Source of the DNA: Bacteroidales bacterium
GTDB lineage: Bacteria; Bacteroidota; Bacteroidia; Bacteroidales; UBA932
Direction: 5' to 3'
DNA: 42,106 nucleotides
Assembly (NCBI GenBank): GCA_024398125.1
Contig: JAKSJO010000021.1
Location: forward strand, 1-42,106
Part shown: one piece after another, positions 18,750 through 27,949 of the stretch
Layout of the letters: each line of letters starts with the position of its first letter
Position numbering within the stretch: position 1 is the stretch's first letter
The notes under the pieces: model-generated
The model's database searches: none
Told to the model about the DNA's origin: nothing
The model's input: only the letters and a program-made list of their open reading frames with translations
Program-made: the position numbers and the translations under genes

Positions 18750-20174
18750 TTATGCGAAGTTAGTCACTACGTCGATAAGGTGAGCTGTGAACTTGTCAAG
18801 CGAAGCAAGCTCCATTCTCTCGCCAGGGGCGTGTATGCCTATCATGGTAGGTCCCATAGAGATCATGTCCAGGTCTGGGAACTTTGTAAGGAACAGTCCG
18901 CACTCAAGGCCGGCATGAATGGCCTTGACGATAGGCTCGTTTCCAAAGAGCTTGACATATGAAGACTTGCAAACATCAAGTACATGAGAATCCATGTTCG
19001 GCTTCCAGCCCGGATACTCATAAAGATGCTCGACCTTGGCTCCCTTTGATGCGAAGTTTTCCTCGACCTTGGCAGCAATCTTGCGGCACTCTGCGGTGAT
19101 CGAGCTTCTCTGGCTTGTGACAACGCGTACAGTTCCGCGGGCAGACATGTCAACTGCTGCAAGGTTTGTAGATGTCTCAACGAGACCCTCGATGTCAGCG
19201 CTCATTGCCTGTACTCCATGAGGACAGTCGGCGAGGCCGTTGATAAGGTTTTCCATGTCCTTCTGGGTGAGGACTTTCTCGTTGATGCTTGCAAGCGCAG
19301 ACTTGAAGCAGACGGCAGGGTCTGTGTCCTTAACCGCCTCGCAAGCCTCAAGGCCGAAGTTCTTGAACCTTATAGCTGTTGCATTTGCGTCAGGAACGCA
19401 AACATAAGCGGATGCTTCGCGGCAGATCGCATTCGGCTTGTTGCCTCCGCTGATCATGATGAGCTGGAGACCGTAAGGCATTTCTTTCTGGAGGAACTGG
19501 GCAAGAGTCCTGACGGTGTTCATGCGGCCCTTGTTGATGTCTTCGCCGCTGTGACCGCCCTGGCCGCCGTTGATCCTGAGCACCATGCGGGTATATTCGC
19601 TGTTGCGGTTCTCTGTGCTGTAGCTGTATGTTGCTATCGTGTTGACGCCACCGGCGCAGCCGATACAGAACTCGCCTTCTTCCTCGGAGTCGAGATTGAT
19701 GAGGGTCTTGCCTGTGAAGAAGCCTTCCTTGATAGCCTGTGCTCCATCCATACCGGTCTCCTCCGAGATGGTGAAGAGACATTCGATCTTTCCTGCCGGC
19801 CGGCCGCGCCCGCGGCGTCCGAGGCTTGCTGCAACGCCGACGCCCTCCCCTGCACCGAGGGTCGTGTCCGGCGCGATCATCCAGCCATCCTCGATGACAT
19901 AGTGGATAGGGTCCTTGGCAAAATCATGCTGAACACCCGCATTCTTCTCGCAGACCATGTCCTGATGGCTCTGGAGCACGATTGCAGGAACATTTTCCTT
20001 GCCTGGAGCGGCAGGTTTGGTAATGAGAACGTTGCCTGTCTCATCGGTCTTGCAGTCGAGACCGTGATTAACGGCAAATGACTGCAGGTATGCAGTCATC
20101 GCTTCCTCGTGTCCGGATTCTCTCGGGATACGGGTTATTTCCTTGAAGATGTTCAGTACTGAATTTGAATCCAT
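18750..20174 (-). CDS. pepD: M20-family aminoacyl-histidine dipeptidase (PepD-type)
   Basis: A 474-residue cytosolic nonspecific dipeptidase of the M20C type, which splits dipeptides including Xaa-His. Conserved features are the metal ligand His70 and Asp72 of HQDM, Glu138-Glu139 in EETGMDGA, Asp162 in NLDSEE, and the C-terminal GIHAPGERM segment. A key change is visible: the metal-bridging Asp expected in LGADNGIGVA is replaced, as residues 106-114 read LGAGEGVGV. The next about 15 residues are GR-rich (SLGRRGRGRPAGK) and encoded by an unusually GC-rich stretch. Activity is therefore doubtful unless Glu110 substitutes or the sequence has an error. The gene starts 3 bases after dnaA. Confidence 0.85.
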   Translation of the reverse strand: MDSNSVLNIFKEITRIPRESGHEEAMTAYLQSFAVNHGLDCKTDETGNVLITKPAAPGKENVPAIVLQSHQDMVCEKNAGVQHDFAKDPIHYVIEDGWMIAPDTTLGAGEGVGVAASLGRRGRGRPAGKIECLFTISEETGMDGAQAIKEGFFTGKTLINLDSEEEGEFCIGCAGGVNTIATYSYSTENRNSEYTRMVLRINGGQGGHSGEDINKGRMNTVRTLAQFLQKEMPYGLQLIMISGGNKPNAICREASAYVCVPDANATAIRFKNFGLEACEAVKDTDPAVCFKSALASINEKVLTQKDMENLINGLADCPHGVQAMSADIEGLVETSTNLAAVDMSARGTVRVVTSQRSSITAECRKIAAKVEENFASKGAKVEHLYEYPGWKPNMDSHVLDVCKSSYVKLFGNEPIVKAIHAGLECGLFLTKFPDLDMISMGPTMIGIHAPGERMELASLDKFTAHLIDVVTNFA

Positions 20175-20177
20175 ATC

Positions 20178-21614
20178 TTAAAAATTATCTGCTGGCTTCA
20201 GCATTTTTCCAATGTCGGTGACGTACTGTTTGATGGTCTTGTCTGTGCTCATCAGGTCATTGACGATCTTGCAGGCGTGGACTACAGTCGCATGGTCACG
20301 GCCTCCGAACGCGGCACCGATGTTTGCCAATGAACAATTGCCGGCTAGATTTCTGCAGTAATACATTCCAATCTGGCGAGCCTGTGCGATGGAACGCTTG
20401 CGGCTCTTGGACTCGATGTCTGCCATGGAAATGTTGAAATAGTCACAGATGGTAGCCTTGATCTTGTCAACGGTAATCTCGACATGCTCTTCACCAATGA
20501 TCTTGTCGGTCAGGCGCTGTGCAAGCTCTACTGTTACATCCTGGTGTGCAAGGGTTGCATGTGCCATGAGGGAAATCAGGGTTCCCTCAAGCTCCCTGAA
20601 GTTTGAATTGACTCTTGCGGCAACAAACTCAAGAACGTCATCCGGAATGTCTACCACAGCCTCGCGTCTTGCACGTGCCTTCAGCATTGCAAGGCGGGTC
20701 GCATAGTCAGGACGGGTAAGCTCTACTGAAAGACCCCACTTGAAGCGGGACAGTAGGCGGTTCTCGAACTTCTGGAGCTCGACTGCAGGACGGTCTGAAG
20801 TGAAGATCAGCTGCTTGCCGTTCTGGTGGAGATGGTTGAAGATGTTGAAAAACGCATTCTGGGAACCTGGACCCACAAGCTCCTGGATATCATCCACGAT
20901 GAGCACATCGACCCTTGAGTAGAACGCCATGAAGTCATTGAGCTTGTTGTTCTTTGTCGTGGCGTTGACATACTGGGTCTGGAACTCGTTGCCGGTTACA
21001 TACAATACGACCAGGTTTGGCTGCCTTTCCTTGATTTCAAGTCCGATAGCCTGAGCTATATGGGTTTTTCCAAGTCCCGATCCACCGAAGAGGAAGAGCG
21101 GGTTGAAGGAGTTGCGGCCAGGTGAATTCGCGATGTTCACACCGGCAGTGATGCCCATGCGGTTGCAGTCGCCTGTGATAAGGTTGGCGAAGCAATAGGT
21201 CGGGTTGAGCCTTGGATCGATGTTGTATCTGACCAGACCTGGGAACTTGTCGGCTCCCGGGTTGGACTGTGCGAGCGATGCAGAGTTGATGGAGATAGGT
21301 CTGTTGACAGGAGCTGCCTGTGGTCCCATAGGATGAACCATCGGCTTTTCGTCCTGTACAGGTCTTACCTGATATGAAAGTTTCGCATCGGTGCCGATCA
21401 CGCGCTTGAGCGTCTTGCTGATTATGTCGATGAATCCACTTTCAAGGTATTCCACGAAATACTCGGATGGAGCTTCAACGGTAAGCATGGAGCCTTCGAT
21501 GCTGACAGGCTTGATCGGCTTGAACCAGACATCAAAGCGAGCGGGCTCGATGTTCTGCTGAAAAATGCGCAGACAGTCGTCCCATATCTGTATATGTCTG
21601 GTGTTGTTGTCCAT
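20178..21614 (-). CDS. dnaA: Chromosomal replication initiator protein DnaA
   Basis: A 478-residue initiator, normal length. Domain I is at 1-80; the linker at about 85-125 is Pro/Gln/Ser-rich. The AAA+ domain III has Walker A GGSGLGKT at 177-184 and Walker B VLIVDDIQ near 237-244. C-terminal domain IV carries the DNA-binding signature GGRDHATVVHACKIV. The start ATG follows an AT-rich gap of 294 bases with repeats and a predicted promoter. Downstream pepD and rpe are on the same strand with very short gaps. dnaN and gyrB are not adjacent. Confidence 0.97.
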   Translation of the reverse strand: MDNNTRHIQIWDDCLRIFQQNIEPARFDVWFKPIKPVSIEGSMLTVEAPSEYFVEYLESGFIDIISKTLKRVIGTDAKLSYQVRPVQDEKPMVHPMGPQAAPVNRPISINSASLAQSNPGADKFPGLVRYNIDPRLNPTYCFANLITGDCNRMGITAGVNIANSPGRNSFNPLFLFGGSGLGKTHIAQAIGLEIKERQPNLVVLYVTGNEFQTQYVNATTKNNKLNDFMAFYSRVDVLIVDDIQELVGPGSQNAFFNIFNHLHQNGKQLIFTSDRPAVELQKFENRLLSRFKWGLSVELTRPDYATRLAMLKARARREAVVDIPDDVLEFVAARVNSNFRELEGTLISLMAHATLAHQDVTVELAQRLTDKIIGEEHVEITVDKIKATICDYFNISMADIESKSRKRSIAQARQIGMYYCRNLAGNCSLANIGAAFGGRDHATVVHACKIVNDLMSTDKTIKQYVTDIGKMLKPADNF

Positions 21615-21632
21615 ATAAAAGTGATTGCATAA

Positions 21633-21649
21633 AGGGGCGATACTCCCCT
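21633..21649. other. Small hairpin in the dnaA leader
   Basis: AGGGG and CCCCT (5-base stem, loop CGATACT) lie 18-35 bases upstream of the dnaA ATG. It is probably part of the untranslated leader and might affect translation. Confidence 0.3.
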
Positions 21650-21834
21650 GTCATCTGTGGTGCAAAGTTGGTTGAAAAAAAAGTGATAAAAAATCTCTTT
21701 TCAACTTGCTTTTGAAGAATATTTGGCATAACTTAAAGTCAGCAAAATCTATGATCGCAGTCTTTGTAAGTTGCGCCTTTTCAATCACTTATGAGATAAA
21801 CACTAATTGTAAACGATTAGTAATCAAGTGTTCA

Positions 21835-21863
21835 CAAATTTAGAATTTATCTAAATTGGCAAA
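21835..21863 (-). promoter_or_regulatory. Predicted dnaA promoter
   Basis: On the minus strand TTTG, then 17 bases, then TAAATTTG, a good match to the Bacteroidota -33/-7 consensus. The start would be near 21830, giving a leader of about 215 bases to the dnaA ATG. Confidence 0.5.
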
Positions 21864-21908
21864 CGTTTAGATATGACACGTTTAGCAATTTCGATATGCG
21901 TTTTACGC

Positions 21909-23066
21909 CTATTTTTCAAGGGTTGCAATTCCGTTTTCAACCTTTACAAGAAAGGCGTCTGCATAGGTCTTCCTGATTTTTGAAAGCTCCTTCCTGGCTT
22001 CGGACTTGTCGGCTGATATGCCGATGACATACTTGTTGTATTTCCCTCCTTTCAGACAAAGCGGCTCATATCCCAAGAAGTATTTATCGGCCTTGTCCAT
22101 GTTCTTTCCTGTCACCAGCACCTGTGTTCCATAAACGACACCTTCTGTCTTTGACGTTGTCTCCGAAACGGCCGGCTTTGATGGGGCTGTCTCCTGTTTC
22201 TTGGTGTCGGCCTTTGAAGCCGCCGGCTTTGAAGTGGTGGCGCCGGTGCTTTCGTCATAGAGAGTCTTGTATTCCTTGAATGCTTCGAACAGCAGGTTTA
22301 CAATCTGGTCGATCTTTTCCTCGCTCCTTATAACGGCGAGGTCTGAGGCATTGGTCATGAAGCCAAGCTCAAGGAGCATGGCCGGCATCGACGCCTGGCG
22401 GAGGACGGCGAAATTGTTCTGATATATGCCGTTGCTTTTCTTATACGGACCGGTCTTCAGCTTGTTGTCGATTATCTGGGCGAAAAGCAGACTCTGCTCG
22501 CGATATGCGTTGTGCATGAGCTTCAGGAAGATGTCTGATTCAGGATCCTTCGGGTCAAATCCCTGGTAGTTTGTTGAATAGTCTTCCTCGAGAAGGATTA
22601 CCTCGTTCTCACGCTTGCACACTTCCATGTTGTACGCGTACGTGTTGCTGTTCTTGTTGTCTGACTGACCAAGAAGGTGGACTGAATATCCATTTGCCGA
22701 AGTCGAGCGGTCGCTGGCATTTATATGGATACTCAGAAAGAATGAGGCACCATTGTTGCTGGCATATTTCGCGCGGTCATTGAGAGGAATGAAGCGGTCG
22801 TCATCCCTGGTCATGAGAACCTTCACTGATGGATACTCACTGCTGATGCGGTTTTTGAGCTTCTTCGAGATATTGAGAACGACAGCCTTCTCCTGTGTCT
22901 TGCCATCCTTGCTGATACATCCGGGGTCGTTTCCACCATGTCCAGGGTCGATTACGATTGTGTTCAGTCCAAGATCTGGATTCTGGGCATGCATGACTGC
23001 TGGAACAGCCAAAAGGAGAATCGCCAGAAGTGCGGATCTATATGCTGGGAGGAGTCGGTTTTTCAT
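21909..23066 (-). CDS. N-acetylmuramoyl-L-alanine amidase with C-terminal SPOR-like domain
   Basis: A 385-residue exported peptidoglycan hydrolase of the Amidase_3 (AmiC) type that cuts the bond between MurNAc and the peptide stem. The signal peptide is about residues 1-27 (ends MHAQ). The first zinc ligand His43 is in the IDPGHGGNDPG motif and the second ligand Glu59 follows in TQEKAV. SIHINAS and LLELGFMTNASD are the other family motifs. A Thr/Lys/Ala-rich linker with AATSKP-type repeats (about 275-300) precedes a C-terminal region of about 80 residues that resembles a SPOR domain, which would target septal peptidoglycan. It is divergent from the LptD-like gene and shares its promoter region. 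Confidence 0.9.
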   Translation of the reverse strand: MKNRLLPAYRSALLAILLLAVPAVMHAQNPDLGLNTIVIDPGHGGNDPGCISKDGKTQEKAVVLNISKKLKNRISSEYPSVKVLMTRDDDRFIPLNDRAKYASNNGASFFLSIHINASDRSTSANGYSVHLLGQSDNKNSNTYAYNMEVCKRENEVILLEEDYSTNYQGFDPKDPESDIFLKLMHNAYREQSLLFAQIIDNKLKTGPYKKSNGIYQNNFAVLRQASMPAMLLELGFMTNASDLAVIRSEEKIDQIVNLLFEAFKEYKTLYDESTGATTSKPAASKADTKKQETAPSKPAVSETTSKTEGVVYGTQVLVTGKNMDKADKYFLGYEPLCLKGGKYNKYVIGISADKSEARKELSKIRKTYADAFLVKVENGIATLEK

Positions 23067-23076
23067 GGTTCGTACC

Positions 23077-23107
23077 TTTGTAATACAGGATTATTGTAGT
23101 ACATTTG
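23077..23107 (+). promoter_or_regulatory. Predicted promoter of the LptD-like gene
   Basis: TTTG at 23077-23080, then 19 bases, then TACATTTG at 23100-23107, an excellent match to the Bacteroidota consensus. It implies a leader of about 20 bases to the TTG start at 23133. Confidence 0.7.
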
Positions 23108-23115
23108 TGTTTTTG

Positions 23116-23123
23116 CAAATATA
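23116..23123 (-). promoter_or_regulatory. -7 element for the amidase gene
   Basis: TATATTTG on the minus strand, a full -7 match, 50 bases before the amidase ATG. The nearest TTTG is about 26 bases upstream, so the -33 part is weak. Confidence 0.45.
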
Positions 23124-23132
23124 CTGAAAAAA

Positions 23133-25844
23133 TTGCATTCTAATAGGGTCAAATACATACTTACAGTGGTTTTGCTGCTGGTAATGACGGGGTTGATGCT
23201 TACGGCAAGAAACTTCCGTTACCCAGTTAGACGTTCAGTATATCTGCCGGCTCTCGAGACTGGCCAGGACTCGTTGCTTACAACTGCACCTGACAGCCTT
23301 TCAGTATCCAGATCCGATTCACTTTCCAAAGCCGATTCTCTTGAACTTCTGGAAAAGAGCTCGCTTGAGCGTCCTGCTTTTTCCGGAGCGAAAGACTCTA
23401 TCGTAGAGGTCTTCAGCGGTGGTCACAAGATGATCTACTATTATGGAGATGTCAAGGTGAAGTATCAGAATATGGAGCTTACAGCCGAGTATATGGAGTA
23501 TGACCTTGACAAGGGCGAGGTTTATGCCAGCGGTATCTTTGACTCGCTGACGGGTACGTGGCAGGGACAGCCGGTAATGAAGCAAGGCAGCGAGCAGTAC
23601 GAGATGGAGAAGCTGCGTTACAACTTCAACTCGAACAAGGCCCGTATCACCAACATGATAACATCCGATGCCGAAGGCCAGATCCATGGCCAGAACATCA
23701 AGATGATGCCGGACCGCTCGATCAATCTTACCCACGGAAAGTATACGGTATGTGACGCTGACCATCCTCATTACTACATGTCGCTGAGTACAGCCAAGGT
23801 CATCACAAAGCCGACCCAGAAGACTGTGTTCGGACCGGCCGGTGTCGTTGTCGAGGATGTCCATCTGCCTATCGGACTGCCATTCGGTTTCATCCCGAAG
23901 AAGCCGGAGAGATCAACAGGACTTCTGATTCCAACATTTGGAGAGGAAAATGCCCGAGGCTTTTATGCAAGGGATGGCGGTTTCTACTTTGTCATAGGCG
24001 ACTTCTTCGATATTTCCCTGACCGGCTCATACTACACCCTTGGATCGTGGGCTGTAGAACTCAATTCCCGATACAGGGTGAATTACAAGTTCAACGGTAA
24101 CTTTTCTTTGAACTACTCAAATGACCAGACCGGAGAGGTCGGGAGCACAGATTTCTTCCAGAGCCGCAACTTTGGTGTAAAGTGGTCGCATACCCAGGAT
24201 TCGAAGGCTCATCCGGGAACGACCTTCTCGGCTTCAGTCAACTTCTCCAGCCCTTCAAACAACAGGTTCAATTCGACATCTGTAAGCGAAGCGCTCCAGA
24301 ACCAGATATCATCTTCCATCTCGTATGGAAGACGATGGGACAAGATCAACCTGTCCATAAATGCTCTGCACAGCCAGAACTCGCGAGACAGTTCATACAC
24401 GTTCACGCTTCCTAACCTGACCATGTCGCTCAGCACCATCTATCCGTTCAAGCAGAAGGTTCGTGTCGGAAAGGAAAAGTTCTACGAGAAGATATCGTTC
24501 GGATATAATACTTCATTCCAGAACAAGGTCAACTTCAAGGCCAGCGAGTTCGAATTCCCAGCCATCCTGGACAGATTCCAGAATGGCATGAAGCACAGTT
24601 TCACGATCGGTCTTCCCAGCTTCACTCTTGCGAAATACCTCAACTTCAGCCCTGGAATCAGCTATGGTCAGAACTGGTTCTTCACCTACAAGGATTATGA
24701 GTACAATCCGGAGACTGACAGGGTTGAAGAGGTTCAGGCACATAAGTTCAGCACTCTTGGAATAACCCAGACCTATTCCGGAAGCATTTCAATGAACACC
24801 AGATTGTATGGAATGTATGACTTTGGAAGGTACAGCAGGGTCCAGGCGATCAGACACGTTGTCTCCCCTAGCCTCTCTTTCTCAGTCAGCCCGGAACTCG
24901 GTACATATGCAAATGGATGGCGTACATACAGCTATGTGGACAGACATGGCGTTGAGAAAGAGTACGAGTACAACAGGTTCGCAGGCCAGATGAACGCGCC
25001 TCCGGGAAAGGGAAAGAATGCTTCAGCCAACTTCTCTATCGGAAACAATATCGAGGCTAAGGTCAGAGACTTCGCGGATACGACAGGAAAGGGTTCCAAG
25101 AAGGTCAAGCTTATCGACCAGCTCAATCTCAGTTCCGGCTATAATTTCCTGGCTGACTCGCTTAACATGAGCAACATCAACCTGAGCCTTTCAACCTCGA
25201 TCTTCGGAAAGCTTTCCATCAGCGGAAGCGCGTCGTTTGATCCTTATGCCATCGACGGCCGCGGACGCAGGATCAGCACATTCAATGTAGTAAAGGACCC
25301 TAGGCATCCTGTAAGGCTTCTTAACGCCAGTGCGTCAACTTCGTATTCATTCTCAGGCAAAGGTCACATAAATGGCAACGATGGCAGGGATAAAACCAGC
25401 CAATCCCCTGCCGACTATTATCAGCGCCAGTTCTTCCATCCTGTCACAGGTGAGTTCATCCCTGGCGGATGGCTTTACTATACAAATCCGGATGTGCCGT
25501 GGTCGCTCAACTTCAGCTACTCGTTCAGCTATGGCCGAAGCTATTCGTATACAAATGACCAGCTGATAACGAATAACAGGTATACCCAGACGCTGTCGAT
25601 GTCCGGCAACATAAAGCTCACACCGAAGATGTCCATCCAGGGCAACACCGGTTTCGACCTCATGGCTCTCAAGATGACCACCTCCCAGATCAGCGCTACC
25701 TATGACCTCCATTGCTTCAACATTGCTGTGTCATGGGTTCCTACCGGAACATGGAAGTCATATTCATTCAGAATCGCTGCAAATTCAGCGACACTCTCGG
25801 ACATCCTCAAGTTCAAGAAGAGCAGCAGTTACTGGGACCGTTGA
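23133..25844 (+). CDS. Putative LPS-assembly outer-membrane protein LptD-like
   Basis: A 903-residue exported outer-membrane protein of the Bacteroidota LptD/OstA-like type. The N-terminal hydrophobic segment (HSNRVKYILTVVLLLVMTGLM) is a signal sequence. Residues of about 75-195 form an LptA/OstA-like periplasmic domain of short strands (MIYYYGDVKVKYQNMELTAEY and onward). The remainder has the alternating aromatic strands of a large beta barrel. LptD inserts LPS at the outer surface with LptE. The start is unusual: no ATG is available before the signal sequence, and TTG at 23133 fits best because the promoter ends at about 23114. The gene is followed by rho. Length is typical of the LptD-like group. 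Confidence 0.85.
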   Translation: MHSNRVKYILTVVLLLVMTGLMLTARNFRYPVRRSVYLPALETGQDSLLTTAPDSLSVSRSDSLSKADSLELLEKSSLERPAFSGAKDSIVEVFSGGHKMIYYYGDVKVKYQNMELTAEYMEYDLDKGEVYASGIFDSLTGTWQGQPVMKQGSEQYEMEKLRYNFNSNKARITNMITSDAEGQIHGQNIKMMPDRSINLTHGKYTVCDADHPHYYMSLSTAKVITKPTQKTVFGPAGVVVEDVHLPIGLPFGFIPKKPERSTGLLIPTFGEENARGFYARDGGFYFVIGDFFDISLTGSYYTLGSWAVELNSRYRVNYKFNGNFSLNYSNDQTGEVGSTDFFQSRNFGVKWSHTQDSKAHPGTTFSASVNFSSPSNNRFNSTSVSEALQNQISSSISYGRRWDKINLSINALHSQNSRDSSYTFTLPNLTMSLSTIYPFKQKVRVGKEKFYEKISFGYNTSFQNKVNFKASEFEFPAILDRFQNGMKHSFTIGLPSFTLAKYLNFSPGISYGQNWFFTYKDYEYNPETDRVEEVQAHKFSTLGITQTYSGSISMNTRLYGMYDFGRYSRVQAIRHVVSPSLSFSVSPELGTYANGWRTYSYVDRHGVEKEYEYNRFAGQMNAPPGKGKNASANFSIGNNIEAKVRDFADTTGKGSKKVKLIDQLNLSSGYNFLADSLNMSNINLSLSTSIFGKLSISGSASFDPYAIDGRGRRISTFNVVKDPRHPVRLLNASASTSYSFSGKGHINGNDGRDKTSQSPADYYQRQFFHPVTGEFIPGGWLYYTNPDVPWSLNFSYSFSYGRSYSYTNDQLITNNRYTQTLSMSGNIKLTPKMSIQGNTGFDLMALKMTTSQISATYDLHCFNIAVSWVPTGTWKSYSFRIAANSATLSDILKFKKSSSYWDR

Positions 25845-25857
25845 TGTCTTGAACCTT

Positions 25858-25888
25858 TTTGCCATTTAATTTATTCTTGTTATATTTG
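25858..25888 (+). promoter_or_regulatory. Predicted rho promoter
   Basis: TTTG at 25858-25861, 19 bases, then TATATTTG at 25881-25888, a near-perfect Bacteroidota promoter. The transcript would have a leader of about 70 bases before the rho ATG. Confidence 0.75.
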
Positions 25889-25965
25889 TACATCAATTGA
25901 TGCACAAATCCTGCATCTTGTCCGTCTCCGGACATAATCTGATTACACATTTTTAACATACAGAC

Positions 25966-27921
25966 ATGAAAGTTCATATCGACGAACTGCGTAAGATGAA
26001 CAGAGAGCAGCTTGAGGAACAGGCTGTCAGACTTGGAATCGAAAAGCTCGCCAGCTTCTCGGACCAGGATCTGATGTATGAGATTCTCAACGTTGCCGCT
26101 GATGAGGAATCGCACAAGGCAAGCGACAACCCAAAGAAAAAGCGCAATTCAAGATCATCAGAAAAGAAAGAAAAAGTAGAGACCAAGCAGCAGGAAAACC
26201 CTGCCGAGGCTGAAACTGCCCCAGTGGCCGAGAACCAGCCAAAGAAGCGTGGCCGCAAGAAGAAAGTGGAGGCGCCGGCAGAGGCTGTTGTTGCTGAAGA
26301 GAAGCCTGTAGAGGCTCCTGCGGCGGCAGAGTCTGCCCCGGTGGCTGAAAAGCAGCCAAAAAAGCGTGGCCGCAAGAAGAAGGTTGAAACACAGGCCACA
26401 GAGATCGCTGCTCCTGTTATCGTTGAAGAAAAGCCTGCAGAGGAGGCTCAGGCCGCTCCAGCCATGGATGATGCTGCCGCTAAGCCAGCGGAAGGCAAGA
26501 AGCACAAGAAGCGTGAGCGTATTGCCAAGCCGGAGGCTCAGCCTGTCGACATTAAAGAGGAAACAGCTCAGCAGGAGGCAAAGGCCCAGGCAAGACCGGA
26601 ACCTGCAAATGAGGATAATGACCAGCAGAAGGGTCAGTACGTAAATGGTGGTCAGAACAACCAGAACAGGAAGAAGCAGAAGGGGCAGAACCGCGACCAG
26701 CAGCAGAATAACAACCGTCAGGAGCAGAATCAGAACCAGAATCCGCAGCCTAAGGCCAGAATCGAGTTCGAGGGTACTGTAGAGGCCACCGGTGTACTTG
26801 AAATCATGGCGGATGGCTATGGATTCCTCCGTTCATCTGACTATAACTATCTTAACTCGCCAGATGATATCTATGTATCAGCCGCTCAGATCAAGCAGAA
26901 TGCTCTCAAGGCGGGAGATACCGTGACCGGTGAGATCCGTCCACCTCGTGAGGGAGACAAGTACTTCCCTCTCGTGAGAATCAAGATGATCAATGGACGC
27001 AGCCCTGAATTCATCCGAGACCGCGTACCGTTCGATTTCCTTACCCCTCTCTTCCCTGACGAGAAGTTCAACCTGTTGGGCAACGGTCACGGCAGCGACA
27101 TGTCTTGCCGCATCGTGGATATGTTCGCCCCTATCGGAAAGGGACAGCGCGGCCTTATCGTGGCACAGCCTAAGACAGGTAAGACAATGCTCCTCAAGTC
27201 TATTGCAAATGCAATAGCTGATAATCATCCTGAGGTTTACGAGATAGTTCTCCTTATCGACGAGCGTCCTGAGGAAGTTACCGACATGTCCCGCAGCGTC
27301 AAGGCTGAGGTTGTCGCATCAACCTTCGATGAGCCTGCCGAGAGACATGTGAAGGTTGCAAACATGGTGCTTGAGAAGGCGCGCAGACTCGTGGAGTGCG
27401 GACATGATGTGGTAATCCTTCTTGACTCGATTACCCGTCTTGCACGTGCATACAATACAGTACAGCCAGCATCAGGAAAGGTCCTTTCCGGAGGTGTCGA
27501 TGCTAATGCCCTCCAGAAGCCTAAGAGATTCTTCGGAGCAGCCCGTAACATCGAAGGCGGCGGTTCGCTTACCATCATCGCAACCGCTCTCACCGAGACA
27601 GGCTCAAAGATGGACGACGTCATCTTCGAGGAATTCAAGGGAACCGGCAACATGGAGCTCCAGCTTGACCGTGCGCTTTCCAACAGAAGAATCTTCCCTG
27701 CTGTCAATGTCATCCTCTCAGGTACCAGACGTGACGATCTCCTTCTTGACAAGGGTACTGCGAACAGGATATGGATCCTGCGCAAGATGCTCGCCGAGAT
27801 GAATCCTGTCGAGGCTATGAAGTTCATGCAGCAGATCATGGATGAGCACAAGACCAATGCGGACCTTATCGACAACATGTCCAAGGTCAGCATGCGTGAT
27901 GTAAAGTCATACGACTACTAG
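25966..27921 (+). CDS. rho: Transcription termination factor Rho with long disordered insertion
   Basis: A 651-residue hexameric RNA helicase that ends transcripts (E. coli Rho is 419). An N-terminal Rho_N helix bundle covers about 1-45. A long low-complexity insert (about 50-260) has two near-copies of a 39-residue unit centred on [11 protein letters not shown], and an N/Q-rich tract from about 224 to 262. The cold-shock RNA-binding domain (about 270-345) includes [12 protein letters not shown]. The ATPase domain has the P-loop AQPKTGKT (about 400-407), [10 protein letters not shown] and the secondary-site loop around [12 protein letters not shown]. Such inserts are known in Bacteroidota Rho. 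It is preceded by its own promoter and followed by clpP in 28 bases. Confidence 0.96.
   Translation: MKVHIDELRKMNREQLEEQAVRLGIEKLASFSDQDLMYEILNVAADEESHKASDNPKKKRNSRSSEKKEKVETKQQENPAEAETAPVAENQPKKRGRKKKVEAPAEAVVAEEKPVEAPAAAESAPVAEKQPKKRGRKKKVETQATEIAAPVIVEEKPAEEAQAAPAMDDAAAKPAEGKKHKKRERIAKPEAQPVDIKEETAQQEAKAQARPEPANEDNDQQKGQYVNGGQNNQNRKKQKGQNRDQQQNNNRQEQNQNQNPQPKARIEFEGTVEATGVLEIMADGYGFLRSSDYNYLNSPDDIYVSAAQIKQNALKAGDTVTGEIRPPREGDKYFPLVRIKMINGRSPEFIRDRVPFDFLTPLFPDEKFNLLGNGHGSDMSCRIVDMFAPIGKGQRGLIVAQPKTGKTMLLKSIANAIADNHPEVYEIVLLIDERPEEVTDMSRSVKAEVVASTFDEPAERHVKVANMVLEKARRLVECGHDVVILLDSITRLARAYNTVQPASGKVLSGGVDANALQKPKRFFGAARNIEGGGSLTIIATALTETGSKMDDVIFEEFKGTGNMELQLDRALSNRRIFPAVNVILSGTRRDDLLLDKGTANRIWILRKMLAEMNPVEAMKFMQQIMDEHKTNADLIDNMSKVSMRDVKSYDY
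26216..26414 (+). repeat. Tandem-like duplication in the rho insert, period 117 bases
   Basis: Segments from 26216 and from 26333 are near-identical over about 70 bases (CTGCCCC.GTGGC.GA.AA, then AAGCGTGGCCGCAAGAAGAA). The unit encodes an acidic Ala/Pro/Glu stretch and an RGRKKK basic patch; a third, partial copy of the acidic part follows. Confidence 0.85.
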
Positions 27922-27949
27922 TTTTCCCAAACGAACAGCATATCAAGCC

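Larger units (their letters stand above)
21615..21908. other. AT-rich intergenic region upstream of dnaA; candidate origin or regulatory region
   Basis: A 294-base gap with no coding potential. It holds the dnaA promoter (21835-21863, minus), a repeated octamer ACGATTAG/ACGTTTAG (three copies around 21813-21885), and inverted repeats GTTGAAAA/TTTTCAAC (21671-21678 with 21698-21705) and CTAAT/ATTAG. A weak DnaA-box-like GTGTTCACA lies near 21828-21836. Perfect TTATNCACA boxes were not found by eye. Origin function is a hypothesis only. Confidence 0.35.

Noticed and set aside
19218-20081. A 287-residue plus-strand open frame inside pepD
   Set aside because: Antisense shadow; the minus-strand M20 motifs are clear.
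21615-21908. A confirmed oriC
   Set aside because: No clear TTATNCACA box cluster is visible, so I list it as a candidate only.
26216-26414. CRISPR-like repeats in the rho insert
   Set aside because: Only two copies, in frame and inside a coding sequence; the spacing and divergence fit a protein repeat.
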